Below, piece by piece: positions 34,370 through 45,623 of a DNA stretch of 64,000 bases. This DNA comes from Inia geoffrensis. Lineage: Eukaryota > Chordata > Mammalia > Artiodactyla > Iniidae. The notes under the pieces were generated by a model. That model was not told where the DNA came from. It searched no databases and saw only the letters and a program-made list of their open reading frames with translations. Made by a program: the position numbers and the translations under genes. Each line of letters begins with the position of its first letter. The stretch's first letter is position 1. The stretch lies in the NCBI GenBank assembly GCA_036417435.1, contig CM070918.1, forward strand, positions 31,007,523 to 31,071,522. The letters run 5' to 3'.

Positions 34370-35055
34370 CTAAGACAGTGATCTTGCAACTCCCTGCCCA
34401 AGATCTCTGATGGCTTCCCATAGGCCTAGAACAGAAGCTGAATTCCTCGCTGTGACCTGCAGATTCCACCCTGATGTGGTCCTGCTTTCAGACCTCATCT
34501 CCTGCCACTCTCTCCTTATTCATTCTCTCTAACCAAAGGGCTCCCCACTGTGGGTCTCAAATACCCAGGCTTGTTGCCACCTTCTGAATATTGTACTTAC
34601 GTCTCTGCATGAAATGCTCTGCCCCAATCTTCACATGGCTGACTTGGTGCCTGATTTGGATCTCCATTCATGTCATTTCCTCAATGATGTATTCCCTTCC
34701 CTAGTGCTCCCATCAAATGTGATCCAATGCTACCCACTCTCTACTCTACCACTTTATTTTCCACATAAGACTTATCACTATCTGAAAAGGGTTTTTTCCA
34801 TTTATTGTATACACATTTTTTTCCTATCTTCCTTTCCAGAAGTTGAGTTCCATGAGAAGGCCACCATGTTTCACAACTCCAGCAGCATTATTTACAAAGA
34901 ACACAACATAATTTGTGGCCCTTACAGTTGTATAATCTGGTAATCTTGTCCATCATTTCTCTAAATCCTCTGTATCATTCACTTCTGTGGCCCAGTGCCT
35001 AGAATGGTACGTGGCACATAAAAAGGTGCTGAAGATATATCTACTGAATGACTAG
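34370..35055 (+). mobile_element. L2 LINE 3' region
   Basis: The order of L2 landmarks is kept: gatggcttcccataggccta, ctctgcatgaaatgctctgc, tccttcc/ttccctagtgctccc, acataagacttatcactatc, tgagttccatgagaaggcca, gtgcctagaatggtacgtgg and the tail tactgaatgactag. The 109-residue frame inside is a chance reading. Confidence 0.75.
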
Positions 35056-36064
35056 AGAAGACGAGAAGCAAAGCAGCATTTGAGTGTTGTGGAAGCAAAT
35101 CATAAGATTGCATTTTGTTTTGGACGTGTTGAGTCTGAGTTGCCCAAGCAACATCCATGTTGATATGTATAGGAGGAGGTTAGAAATATCAGTCCAGGAA
35201 GAGACAGACCAACCTAGAGCTGAAGGCTTGAATCTTTAGACACATCCTTGGAGACCTAGGATCTAGTCTTTCAACTTAAAATATCATGTTTATGTAGGGG
35301 GAATTCATTTGTCTCTTGCCTTGCCCTGTTTTTCTTTCTTGCTTGTGAGATATTATTTACTTATAGATTCGGCTTGAAACTTCCCAGTTTGGGAGGTAAT
35401 GGGACCTAGTGCTTTTATAGATTATTAGGGAAAATAAGAGATAGTTAAAGTATTTCATTATGAGGTATAGGAAAGTAGTGACCCAGCTCTTTTACCCACA
35501 ATCTTTTGGTGACATCACCAAAAGCAGGCAGGATGGTGTAGATGTCTAGAAGAAACTGTGTTTTAGGAACTGCAAATCCATAAAACCATCATCCCACTAT
35601 CCTCTGCCCATGCAGACCCTGCTAATCAATCCCAAGATTGATTTTTTTTTAAAAAAGAGCACACAACACGGCACTAAAATTCTTTAACACATCACTCCAG
35701 GCAGACACCAGTGATCTGGACTTGAAAACTACTTGTTATGCTTGACATATATCAGGACTTTCTTCTCCTTTCTGCTCTGCAAAGCAGAGAAATACTAAAT
35801 ACAGGAATGAAACTTCCTCTCTGCTGGTCATGTACTACTGGGGTTATCTATGAACAGGCGTTTAAATGGGGGAGGGGAACTATCGATCAGAAATGTCTCA
35901 GGCATAGTCTTGTCTACAGGCGGGAGAATGGACTTTTCAGGGTCATTTCAGTCCTGGAATTTGTCAATATTCTATTACAGGAACCGGGAGTTGGGGGACG
36001 CAAGGTCAGCAAATGCAGAAATCAGGTAAGAGCAGGGGCTGCTGGGAGTGATTTGCTCTCTCAT
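35056..36064. other. Old repeat piece plus unique sequence
   Basis: 35085-35260 (gttttggacgtgttgagtct) belongs to the unnamed old repeat. From 35260 the DNA is unique. A 114-residue plus frame at 35738-36082 has no family I recognise and ends in a repeat. Confidence 0.45.
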
Positions 36065-36665
36065 TTAATAAGAATCTATTGAGAACTACTATGAGCCAGG
36101 CACTATTCCAGGCACTGGGGACACAGGGGTGAATAAGACAAGAATAGAGGCCCAACATTCACAAAACTTAATATTTAGTTTGGGCCAAAAATACACATAT
36201 ATACATTTATGTATATAGGACATGTGTGTTTGTATGTATACATATCTGTATGTGTATACCTATATGTAGATACATGTGTAAATATCCATATAACAAATTA
36301 AAGCCATGATTTCAGGCAATGAGAATTAGAAATAGGAGAGAGTAATGTGCGGAATGAGCAGTGTTAGATCAGGCGGTCAGATAAGACCTTTCGGAAGGTG
36401 GCACCAATCTGAGAGAGAAATCTAAGGAAGAAACAAGCAATGCAGAGACATGATTAAGAGCATACCAGGCAGAGGGAACAGCAAGCACAAGGGTCTGGAG
36501 GTGAAAATGAGCCTGCTGTGTTGGAAGAGGCTAGCGTGACTGCCTGGTTAGGCAGAGAAAGACCTGCAACAGGGCTGAGGCTGGTTCACTGGGAGCTTCC
36601 TAGACCACGGTGAGGAGTTGGGATGTTGTTCTCATTGTGATAGGAAACCCTTGGAAGTTTTAACC
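36065..36665 (+). mobile_element. Old mammal-wide repeat with an internal TA/TG expansion
   Basis: It starts tgagccaggcactattccag and continues with cagagggaacagcaagcaca and gttgggatgttgttctcatt to the end near 36660. A TATA/TGTA-rich tract of about 110 bases at 36190-36300 lies inside. This is the longest copy of the family in the window. Confidence 0.55.
36190..36300. repeat. TA/TG/CATA-rich low-complexity tract
   Basis: Alternating purine-pyrimidine words such as acacatatatacatttatgt and gtatgtatacatatctgtat. Confidence 0.85.
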
Positions 36666-37014
36666 AATGCAGAAATTTTGTTTTATTTTTTTGAAAAGAT
36701 CTCCATGGGTGTTGTATGGAACATGGACCACAGGAAAGCAAGTCAGGAGAATGGGCAGTGAGAGAAAAAGCATATTTTCCACTGGGAAAAAAACAAGCCC
36801 AGTCTTGCAGATTGCTCTCATGAGCCTCCATACTTGGGAAGGTTGGCCATTGTCCTGTCTTCTCGCCTGTTGTGTCTTTATTTGTCCTCCTTGGTTGTAG
36901 TCAGCATCAGCCAGTGTGTTATCTTTTATATTTTTGGCTTCCAAGTCTTGCTGAGTTTGATTACTTGTGGTCAGTCTCACTGGTGGTCTTTTGTGATTTC
37001 TAGGAATCAGGCTC
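36666..37014. other. Unique non-coding sequence
   Basis: The 159-residue minus frame that covers this region and the SINE at 37030 draws part of its sequence from the SINE. No gene is supported. Confidence 0.5.
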
Positions 37015-37029
37015 AAAATCCATATTTTA

Positions 37030-37384
37030 GGGGCTTCCCTGGTGGAGCAGTGGTTAAGAATCCACCTGCCAATACAGGGGACACGGGTTGGAGCTCTGGT
37101 CCAGGAAGATCCCACATGCCGTGGAGCAACTAAGCCCACGCGCCACAGCTACGGAAGCCTGCACTCTAGAGCCCGCAAGCCACAACTACTGAGCCCACGT
37201 GCCACAACTACTGAAGCCCGCGCGCCAAGAGCTCGTGCTCCGCAACAAGAGAAGCCACTGCAATGAGAAGCCCGCGTAATGCAAAACGAAGAGTATCCCC
37301 CGCTTGCCGCAACTAGAGAAAGCCCGGACGCAGCAACGAAGACCCAAAGCAGCCAAAAATAAATCAATAAATAAAATTTTTTTA
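37030..37384 (+). mobile_element. CHR-1-type SINE, long form, with 15-base target-site duplication
   Basis: The head is ggggcttccctggtggagca, with a B-box-like cacgggttggagctctggtc, then repeated modules of the type agcccacgtgccacaactac, and an end caaaaataaatcaataaata. It is flanked by perfect 15-base duplications, aaaatccatatttta, at 37015-37029 and 37385-37399. At about 355 bases it is longer than the CHR-2 copies because the CCACAACTAC-type module is repeated. Confidence 0.95.
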
Positions 37385-37399
37385 AAAATCCATATTTTA

Positions 37400-38089
37400 T
37401 CTTCTCCTCTCGGGGTTAATGTAACTTCAATGTGGCTGTTTACTGTGATAAATTGGGTCACTTCACTTATACCAGTTAAAAATCCTTCAAGTCTCAAAGG
37501 GAATCACCCCATTATCCCAATTCTTTGTCCCAAGAGCGTCCACTAGAACTTGTTCAGTCTACATAGCGTGTTTCTAGCTATGAATGTGTGATGACAATGT
37601 CTACTCTTTGCTGTAAAACTCTGTAGCCTATTTTTGCATGTATTATCTCATTGGGTCCCAAGGAAGAAAAGAAAGTTTTTAATATTATCCCGTGTTACAG
37701 ATGATGAAATAGAGATTCAGAAAGGTTGAACAGATTCTCTGGAATGGCTTTGTATATGATAAATTACTGCTTTTAATTTCAAACTTTCCTTCTCCTCAAG
37801 TGTTCAGATTTTTTCGAATAATACTTTTTGGAATACACATTATTTGTGATCTTCTGAGGATAGTTTTGTAGCATAAATCACAACTTCCTCTGTGGATTAT
37901 GTGTATACAGAGACCAACATTACTCTTAAGGGCCTGTCGTATGCATAAATTCCCAAACATACTTTGAGTGGACACCCATACGCGCCATTCAGCTGAGAGC
38001 TACAAGAATTACACCGATGAGTGAGGCAAAGCTTTACTTACCCTTGACGAGCATCCGTCTGGTAGCAGGAGGTTAGGACACTTCCCTGG
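37400..38089. other. Unique sequence with a MIR fragment
   Basis: About 37620-37740 (gcatgtattatctcattggg, gttacagatgatgaaataga) is a minus-strand MIR fragment. The rest is unrecognised. Confidence 0.5.
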
Positions 38090-38500
38090 GCATCAAGAAT
38101 CTCTCTATTAACAGAAGCCCAACTCAAAGCAGCTTCAGAAAAGTGGCAAAGGATTGGCTCATGTAACTGGGAAATCTAAGGGTGCATCTGATTAAGCATA
38201 GCTGGATCCTAGAGGCTTACATGATGTCCATAAGACTGCTTTTTCTTCCTCTCTCTAACTCTAGCATCTTTTCTCTGTGTTGACTGCATTTTCAGCTAGA
38301 CTCTCTCCTTACCGTGGAAAAGATAGCCCCCTCCGGTGCCAGGCATATGTCACTCTTGTAGCTGGGAGCCCAGGTAAAAGAAAGCAGCCTTCTTCCAAAG
38401 AGAATTGCCAGCAAAAGTCCAAGGAAGGATTTGTATTTATCTAATTCGGGTCACATACCCATCTCTGAACCAAACACTTTATCTAGGCACATAACTGACA
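38090..38500 (+). mobile_element. Old interspersed repeat, unnamed
   Basis: The phrases gactgcattttcagctagac, caaaagtccaaggaaggatt and gggtcacatacccatctctg have the look of a known mammalian LTR-class repeat, but I cannot name it. The boundaries are approximate. Confidence 0.4.
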
Positions 38501-38619
38501 CTCAATTATTATAATCTGCTCTTTGAGTTAAGAAAACAGGAATAGGGTTTAAATAATATTAGTAATATATACACCCAGGACTACACTTTACAAGCATCAT
38601 GAAACTGAGTCCTCAAACA

Positions 38620-39020
38620 TTGTATGTTGTAGCCTATCAGTCACCTGAGGCTAAATTATACTTCTGTAGCAAACAACCCCAAATGTTAGAGGATTGTAAC
38701 AGCAGAGATTTGTTTTTGCCTGCATTACTGCTTATTTCAGTTTTTCCCCAGCTATGTTACATGTTATTTTCATTTGGGTACCTCGGCTGACGGAGTGGTC
38801 CCTATCTGAGAACTGTGTGTCCCTGGGAGAGGAAGAAGATAAGATGGCAGACCCTCGCGAGGCTCTAAGAGCTTCCGCTTGGAAGTGGTGCATCTCATTC
38901 CCACCAACATCTCCCCAGCCAAAGCAAGTGATATGGTCAAACATGACATCAACTAGACGAGGGTGTATCCATCTTCCCATAGGGAAGAACAAAAGTATTG
39001 AACAATAATACAATCTACCA
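38620..39020 (+). mobile_element. Old LTR-like repeat
   Basis: The words gtagcaaacaaccccaaatg, gcttggaagtggtgcatctc and ccaaagcaagtgatatggtc are shared in type with the region at about 48310. The 128-residue minus frame that overlaps is a chance reading. Confidence 0.45.
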
Positions 39021-39044
39021 AAGGCAGGAAATGTGATTATCCCA

Positions 39045-39484
39045 GGTATCTGTTTCCTAGGGCTGCCATAATGAATTACCACAAACTGGGTGAAAACAAT
39101 AGAAATGTATTCTCTCACAGTTCTGGAAGCTAGAAGTCAGAAATCAAGGGGCTGGGCCATGCTCGCTCTGAAAATCTTCTTTGCTTTTTTCTAATTTCTG
39201 GTGGTTGCCAGCGATCCTTGACATTTCCTGGCTTCCAGCTGCGTCTCTCTCTTCTCTGTGTCCGGCATCACATGGCCTTCTCTGTCTGTGGCATTCTCCT
39301 CTCTATATGTCTGCATTCAACATTACCTCATCCTGTCAAGACATCAGTCATCAGGTCCACCCTAGTGCAGAATGACCCCATTTTAGCTTGATTACATCTA
39401 CTTCCAAATAAGATCCCATTCACAGGTACCTGGGGTTGGAACCTGAACATATCTTTTGGGGGGACGTCATTCAATCTACAACAT
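39045..39484 (+). mobile_element. LTR-like mammalian repeat with CA end
   Basis: It runs from atctgtttcctagggctgcc and cataatgaattaccacaaac through ttctctcacagttctggaag and ttccaaataagatcccattc to the end ggggacgtcattcaatctacaaca-type. It is of the same class as 54720-55084 and 11280-11620. Confidence 0.65.
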
Positions 39485-39640
39485 CTCACTTTACCAGTGA
39501 GGAAACTGAATGACAAAGCAGCTAAATGACTGGCTTATGAGCATATAACCAATGCCTGATGAAGTTGGGATTAAACCTAAACAGTTTGGCTCAGAGCCTG
39601 TGCTCTTAATCATTAAACCATACCACCTAGATCTAAGTTC
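39485..39640 (-). mobile_element. MIR SINE
   Basis: The order ctttaccagtgaggaaactg, atgaagttgggattaaacct and cagagcctgtgctcttaatc followed by attaaacca is the complement of the MIR core and tRNA-like head. It lies directly after the LTR-like repeat. Confidence 0.75.
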
Positions 39641-40024
39641 AGAATCTTGGACCCTTGCTTCAGTTCTGCCTCTGATTAGCTACAACCTTGGGGAGGACCT
39701 CAGTTACGATATCTCTCAAATGGGCATGACATCATGCAGCCTGGCTTTCAGGGTTGCTCCAAGGGCAAAGCAACATGATAAATGAGAAAGCCCTTTGAAA
39801 AAGTACTAAGTTCTTCATATTTGCAAGGCAATGTTATTAGTAACTGTTCAGGAATGAGTTACATTCAGTAAGATGTTTCCTACAGTCATCACCACAAACC
39901 TATTTCTTCTGAAAGGTGAGAAATTACAATATTTGGTAAAATTGGTCTCTAGCTTTCCTGTTCCAAGTGCCTCGGTAATAAGCATGAAACTGTAATATGC
40001 AGTAAAAGGGTTCATGACATAAAA

Positions 40025-40070
40025 TGTGTGTGTGTATATATATGTGTGTGTGTGTGCGTATATATATATC
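40025..40070. repeat. Compound (TG)n-(TA)n microsatellite
   Basis: TG and TA blocks alternate twice (tgtgtgtgtatatatatgtg and then gtgtgcgtatatatatat). Confidence 0.93.
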
Positions 40071-40300
40071 ATTAAAAGTACTTGAGATGTGAGTACCACC
40101 AAAGGATTGAATGGTGCCCAGATACCGTACAGGCAAGATGTGATGGATGGAGTGGAGTTAAGACATCCTTAGACGTTTTGGTTATTGGAGCAAATTTGAG
40201 TTAAGCCAATTTGAGTTGCATTTCTCTCATTTGCACCCCTAATAGTCCTTTGTAATAATACCAACTCTTTCTTTGGTCCCTTGGTATCCACAGCACAGTT

Positions 40301-40336
40301 CTTTCATTCTCATACGAACTTTCATTCTCATACGAA
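40301..40336. repeat. Perfect 18-base tandem duplication
   Basis: The unit ctttcattctcatacgaa occurs twice without mismatch. Confidence 0.97.
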
Positions 40337-40849
40337 CTTTTATCTTCCCCTGTGTGCTCCAAAGAGGGTATTTACGAGCATATAACCACTGTGGTCTTCT
40401 CTTTCATCTATATTGACTCCCTTGGTGATACTACTTACTGCCTGGCTTCAGCCATCACTTCAACATGAATCTTGAAAGCCAGGAGAGGCAAGAGGAACTA
40501 ACTTGACAGTATTAGTGGGCAGCATTCCCCGAGCTTGACTTTATTGATTCCCCCTGGTTTCTCCCCCTTGTCACTAACCCTTGTCTCTTGCATATATAAG
40601 TGTGGATGATAACGGATGATGGGTGTCCAAGTATGATGCTAAAGTCTACAGCTGTATGTCTTCTCTCTATCAACCCCCTCCCTAACCAGGATTTAGTGCA
40701 CTGTTCTCACATCCTTTGCATCTTCTTTTATTATTGATTTTTGAAAGCTATAAAGGTTGCCTTTAAAACTCAAAATCATACCCCATCCCACAATCCAGAT
40801 GTAGCACTTATTAAGAGCATGTACGTATCCTCCTAGATCTTTCTCTATG

Positions 40850-40851
<2 letters not shown>

Positions 40852-40880
<29 letters not shown>
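40852..40880. repeat. (CA)n microsatellite
   Basis: About 14 CA units between TATA and CGTTTATG. Confidence 0.95.
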
Positions 40881-40884
<4 letters not shown>

Positions 40885-41789
40885 ATGGGCATCATTCCAC
40901 ATCACCAGCCTTTTTTCTCTGTCCTTTTCTTATCTTTTTTTCCTTATTTTTGCTTTCTTCTGTCCTTAATCTTCCCTCAGTCCTTATGCCTTATTCTCCT
41001 GAATATGTCTGTAAGGACAACACATTTGTCTGACATCAGGGCCACTGCATAGAGCTGTACGCTGCACAATTCCAGGGGGTTCTAGCCACTTAGATTCCCC
41101 ATCACCGCCTCTCCTTGGAGTTCTTCCGGAATAAGATACTGCAGTATTAGTCATTCTTGCATAAGACCTTTTATAGATTTTGTTTTACGAAACACTTTAT
41201 TTTACCTCTACAGCATTCCTAGATGGTAAACCAAGAAAATAAAATGATCTGTTTTCTCATGAGCCAATGAGAGACTCAGGAAGAATCAACTGTAGGAACC
41301 CTTGGCCAAGCTGAATGTCAATCTTTTCCCAGTGGGACAAAGGGCATCTATGTGGGTGGAGGGTGTTCAGTCTAAAACTAGCCTTGAGAGAAGCTCAAAA
41401 GACGTGACCACAGGTGGGGGAGCAAAAAGAAGAGGTGGGTGGAAAAGCCAGGAAGCTCCCATGAAAGTGAAGACATAAAACAATGCAGTTGAGAGGGGTG
41501 GGGAGTAAAAGCAAATAGATTAATGAAGGGTATGTGGGGGATGGTCCAAGGCCAGGACTTATCTGCCTAGTCCAGGAAGACATCTGACTGAGGTTTTTGG
41601 TGTGAGGATGCTGTGGGCTGGTCTTTCCATTTTTCTAACTCTCAGAATGCAGTTCCTCCAAATCTGCCTGTAAGTAGTCTTTTCTGATTCACGCAAATGG
41701 GAATTTCTGCCTTTCTCACCAACTTTGGAATCCAGTTGGTTCTCAAGTTCAGAGGATCACGTTATATTTTGGAATAAAAATTGTAATTG

Positions 41790-42560
41790 GATTATGTTCA
41801 ACTGCAGTTGTAATCGGATTGGCTTTTACTCTAGAATATGAATGAGGTCAATCTAAAGGAAGTAATTCATTCCTCTAATGACAACATCTTGGTCTGTGAA
41901 ATGAAAAAAAGATCAAAGCTCACTAAGAAAATAAGTGTATTTCATGGAACAGTAGTTTAAAAAGTCTGGAGAATTCATTTTATTTTCATTGCATAATATC
42001 TGTTTCTCATACAGTTGTCTTGTTCTTTAGTACTTTTTATCCTTACGACTATGCATGGGTTTGATTAGCTTAATGAGAGTTAATATCTTGGGAGCAGAAT
42101 GTGGGGCTGTGAAAGTTTGGGTTCTTGAAGACTTTGAAAAAGAGAACTGTTGGCCTCGTTCTCCCTAGATTCAGAACCAAAAAAAAAGTCTGATGATTAT
42201 TATCATCTTAAAATAATTGAAGCACTGCTAAAAATAAAAACCAGAAGGAGAAAAACTGAACTCGAATAAAAGGAATGGAGTTATCCCAGATTTGGATACA
42301 ATTCTTGCAGCAAATTGAGCTTAAATCTGAAGTCTTAGGTAATTTGAGATGAATGCCAAAAAGAAATTTTTTTTCCCCCTCTGAGCTGTTAACAAGGGCA
42401 GTCTCCCCGGTTTCACAATATTTCCTTCTATTTTTCTCCTGTTATCTGTGGCTCCAGTTAAGACTGAGAGGAGCCTTAGAGGGAAATGCCATTTCAGATT
42501 AAAGCCTTGTCAGATCTCATTTATTAACTGGTGCAGAGTCTAACATCCAGGAGGTATGGG
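41790..42560. other. Unique AT-rich block, possible conserved non-coding element
   Basis: No repeat match is seen over about 770 bases. TAAT/ATTA words cluster (gtaattggattatgttcaac, gtaattcattcctctaatga, tttgattagcttaatgagag). This is suggestive only. Confidence 0.25.
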
Positions 42561-44272
42561 GTCTCTAGGAAAGCACGTGCTGTGGGCCCTGCTCGGAGGC
42601 ACTGAATGCGCCCTGCATCAACCCCTTCCCTCCGTCTCCTTGAAACCATCCGTCTAGCCTTAGGCTGAATTGGGGGCTTACTTCCCAGGCAACCTCCCTG
42701 TGTTGGGAAGAGGGAAGTCCCACAAAACTGGGAACCCCAGAGACGATTAAGTATTTTGTTCTTAATAAGGAAAAGGGTTGAGGAACGGTTAGGGGTGGAG
42801 GAGTATTCTAAAAGTTCTTGCCTTGAGGACCTGGTCTTTAAATTCTTTGCATTAAGTGAAAACAGGCTCTAATCAATTTGCAGTCAATGAGCTATTAATT
42901 CAGTCATTCAACAAATACTTATACGTTTAAATGTATGGATATATTTGTTTGCAGGCCTGCAATGTGACAGGTCTGTACTCCAGAGCTGTAGAAAAGTGGT
43001 AAATAGAACTGATCCCATTGCCACCCTTTTGGGGTTTACGTTCAGTATGGTGTGTATGTGATGGGGGGGACAGAAATGATCAACCAAATAGACAAAAACA
43101 CTTCTAGTAGTAATCTTTCTAGTAGGAGGGAAATAAACAAGCTAATGACATATAGTAGGACTCAATAAAAGTTATTTCTATCCTTTTCAACAACAATGTT
43201 TTACAGAGGTTTTTTTTTTTTGCCTAATAAATAAACATTAATAATCATCAACTACAATAATGTTGACATAGTAAATCTTCTCTCACTGGAAATTTTTCCT
43301 TAATGCTACTTCTGAACACTTCTTTAAAGTATGTATGACTTTGCATGCCATTTCAGAACCAAAGAGGTTTTTAATATTTTCGGTAGCATTTTACTGTTAA
43401 AGGTTTTTCATGTTCTGATTCCTTGAAGAAGGGGCAATCCATGTAAGTTCTAGTCTTTCATTTATTCAACAAATACTAGTTCAATCCCTGATCTGTGCCA
43501 AGCTGAGTCCTGGATGCTGGGTGTGTTCCGGGTACCAGTATGAGAGCCAGTTCTGTGTTAAGCATGATCAATTCCAGAATTATTTTCCTGAAAATAGAAA
43601 ATCTACTCATTTATATTATTTGCCTATCCAATTCTTCTTCCAGACAAGATTTAAAATTAGTACTCAGTTCAACACAGGTCCAAGCACTGTCAATTACTGT
43701 TAATGAAGCTTTTCGCCATTTGACTTTTGTTCCAGATGGTCACACAGTCACGTGCGGGAAGGTGTGGATGGGGAAAGCCCCCTAGAATTGCAAGGGACCC
43801 TGACATCTCCTTGTCCCTGGAGTGGACCACTTCAGGGAGGAAAACATTTACTAAAAGAAAATGGATGATAATCTCTGGAGGAGAAAGTTGGGGAGGTTTT
43901 AAACACACAGTTGGGGGGGAAATTCAAAATATTTTAATGTGAAAAAGAAAATGTTTCCAGCAATAAAATGAGAAGTATAAAGGAAAAACCTAGAGGTAGC
44001 CCCATCCCTATGTAGTGCTGTCACTTACAGACCTTCTTCTGGGAGGAGCATCTGGACCACCACCACTGCAAAGGGGCTACTCTGGGTGCCCGGACAGGGA
44101 GCAAGGGGAGAGAGGACGCATGCACCCTCACTCTTCCCTTCTGAAGGTAAGGATTTGAGAATTTCATTAGGATCCCAAATTGTCTAATTGATCCCAAAGG
44201 ATATAAGCTTGAGTGAGGTTCATACAGGTTCTTATTGTCAGTTTCTTCCTTGCCACATTTGTTAGGAGTCTG
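42561..44272. other. Unique sequence with old repeat pieces
   Basis: About 42898-43110 (cagtcattcaacaaatactt, tcccattgccacccttttgg) and 43455-43560 (tttcatttattcaacaaata) are eroded pieces of old L2/MIR-class repeats. A T-run is at 43209-43220. No gene is seen. Confidence 0.45.
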
Positions 44273-44996
44273 TATTAGTGATCTATCGCTGCATAACAAA
44301 TTACCAAAATGTACTGGCTTCAAACAACACAGATTTATAATCTTACAAATTTGCAGGGGTGGGGCAGTCAAGAATCTGGAGCAGTTTCGCTGGGTACCTC
44401 TGACTCAGGGCAAGGATGAAATCAAGGAATCAGCCAGGGCTACTGTCATCTCAAAAGTGGACGTGAGGAAGATCCCATGGTGGCAGGCCCTGGGTCCTCA
44501 CTGGCTATTGGTTGACCTTGGGACTTGGGATCTCCAGAGAGCCATTCATGACATGGCACCTTGCTTCCTTCAGAGCCAGAGGGAGAAGGAGAGAGAAGTG
44601 ATAACCAGAATCCTTTTGTAACCTAATCTTGAACATGACATCCTATCACTTTTTTTTTTTTTTTTTTTTTTGCGGTACGCAGGCCTCTCACTGTTGTGGC
44701 CTCTCCCGTTGCAGAGCACAGGCTCCGGACACGCAGGCTCAGTGGCCATGGCTCACGGGCCCAGCCTCTCCGCGGCATGTGGGATCTTCCCGGACCGGGG
44801 CACGAACCCGCGTCCCCTGCATCGGCAGGCGGATTCTCAACCACTGTGCCACCAGGGAAGCCCCATCCTATCACTTTTGCTGTATTTGTAAACTTTTCTT
44901 TAGAAGTGAGCACTAGCCTCAACCCTCCTTCAAGGAGAGGAGATTCCACAATTTCAGCAGACAGAGATCACTGGGGGCCAGTTAAAGTGACTCGAG
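44273..44996 (+). mobile_element. LTR-like mammalian repeat interrupted by a CHR-2 SINE
   Basis: It begins tgtattagtgatctatcgct then gcataacaaattaccaaaat. The left part ends at atcctatcact (44650). The right part resumes with gctgtatttgtaaacttttc and ends near gagatcactgggggccagtt. It is the same family as 18572-19124. The 128-residue frame within is not a gene. Confidence 0.7.
44651..44864 (-). mobile_element. CHR-2 SINE nested in the LTR-like repeat
   Basis: This is a minus-strand copy: a T-run, then gcggtacgcaggcctctcac, gggatcttcccggaccgggg and the head complement ccaccagggaagcccc. The target duplication atcctatcactttt-type is at 44640-44650 (running into the T-run) and 44865-44878. Confidence 0.95.
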
Positions 44997-45352
44997 ACAG
45001 TGTCATGTCAGTGACACCTCTTTTTTAGGCCAAATGCAGAGACGCCTTCATCCATTTCCACAGTCTCAAAAAACTGGGTTTGAAATATTTGAGGAGGAAG
45101 GGAGTGTGGAAGGAAGGGTTTCCTCTAAATTTCCTAAGGATAAAGTTTAAAAATGCATAGACTAAACTCCGAGAGGGTGGGGAGCATGGCGGGGAGGGGA
45201 AATGGTCTTTGGCCAGAGGACGGTAGCAACAGACAACCAGATGCTGAATGACAAAAACCTTGGGAATTTTGTAATTCCAGATTCTTGTAAGAATCTGGAG
45301 ATAAATGTGTAGGATCAGATCTTCAAGAAGTATATCAAAAGTGTTGAAGGAA
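44997..45352. other. Unique non-coding sequence
   Basis: Nothing is recognised. A short inverted match (attccagattcttg / aagaatctgga) near 45278-45300 is noted only. Confidence 0.5.
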
Positions 45353-45363
45353 AATAAATTTAT

Positions 45364-45612
45364 TTAGTTTTAATTTTATTGCAGTATAGTTGATTTACAA
45401 CATTATGTTAGTTTCAGGTGTACAGCAAAGTGATTCAGTTATACATGTTATATATTCATTCTTTTTCAGATTCTTTTCTCATATAGGTTATCACAAAATA
45501 TTGAGTGGCGTTCCCTGTGCTGTATAGTAGGTCCTTGCTGGTTATCTATTTTATATATAGTAATGTGAATATGTTAATACCAAGCTCCTGATTCATCCCT
45601 CCCCCCACTGAG
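45364..45612 (-). mobile_element. L1 3' end, 5'-truncated, with target-site duplication
   Basis: The complement of a cetartiodactyl L1 3'UTR: tagttgatttacaacattat, ttagtttcaggtgtacagca, aaagtgattcagttatacat and tgctgtatagtaggtccttg. It is flanked by perfect 11-base duplications, aataaatttat, at 45353-45363 and 45613-45623. The insertion is only about 250 bases, so reverse transcription stopped very early. Confidence 0.92.
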
Positions 45613-45623
45613 AATAAATTTAT

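Larger units (their letters stand above)
39641..41789. other. Unique sequence with microsatellites and a short tandem duplication
   Basis: No gene is seen. It contains the TG/TA run at 40025-40070, the 18-base tandem at 40301-40336 and the CA run at 40852-40880. Confidence 0.5.

Noticed and set aside
35738..36082. 114-residue plus-strand frame as a possible exon
   Set aside because: No domain is recognised, there are no convincing splice sites, and its 3' end lies in an old repeat.
36660..37139. 159-residue minus-strand frame
   Set aside because: It starts inside the CHR-1 SINE and continues into unique DNA without any known protein pattern.
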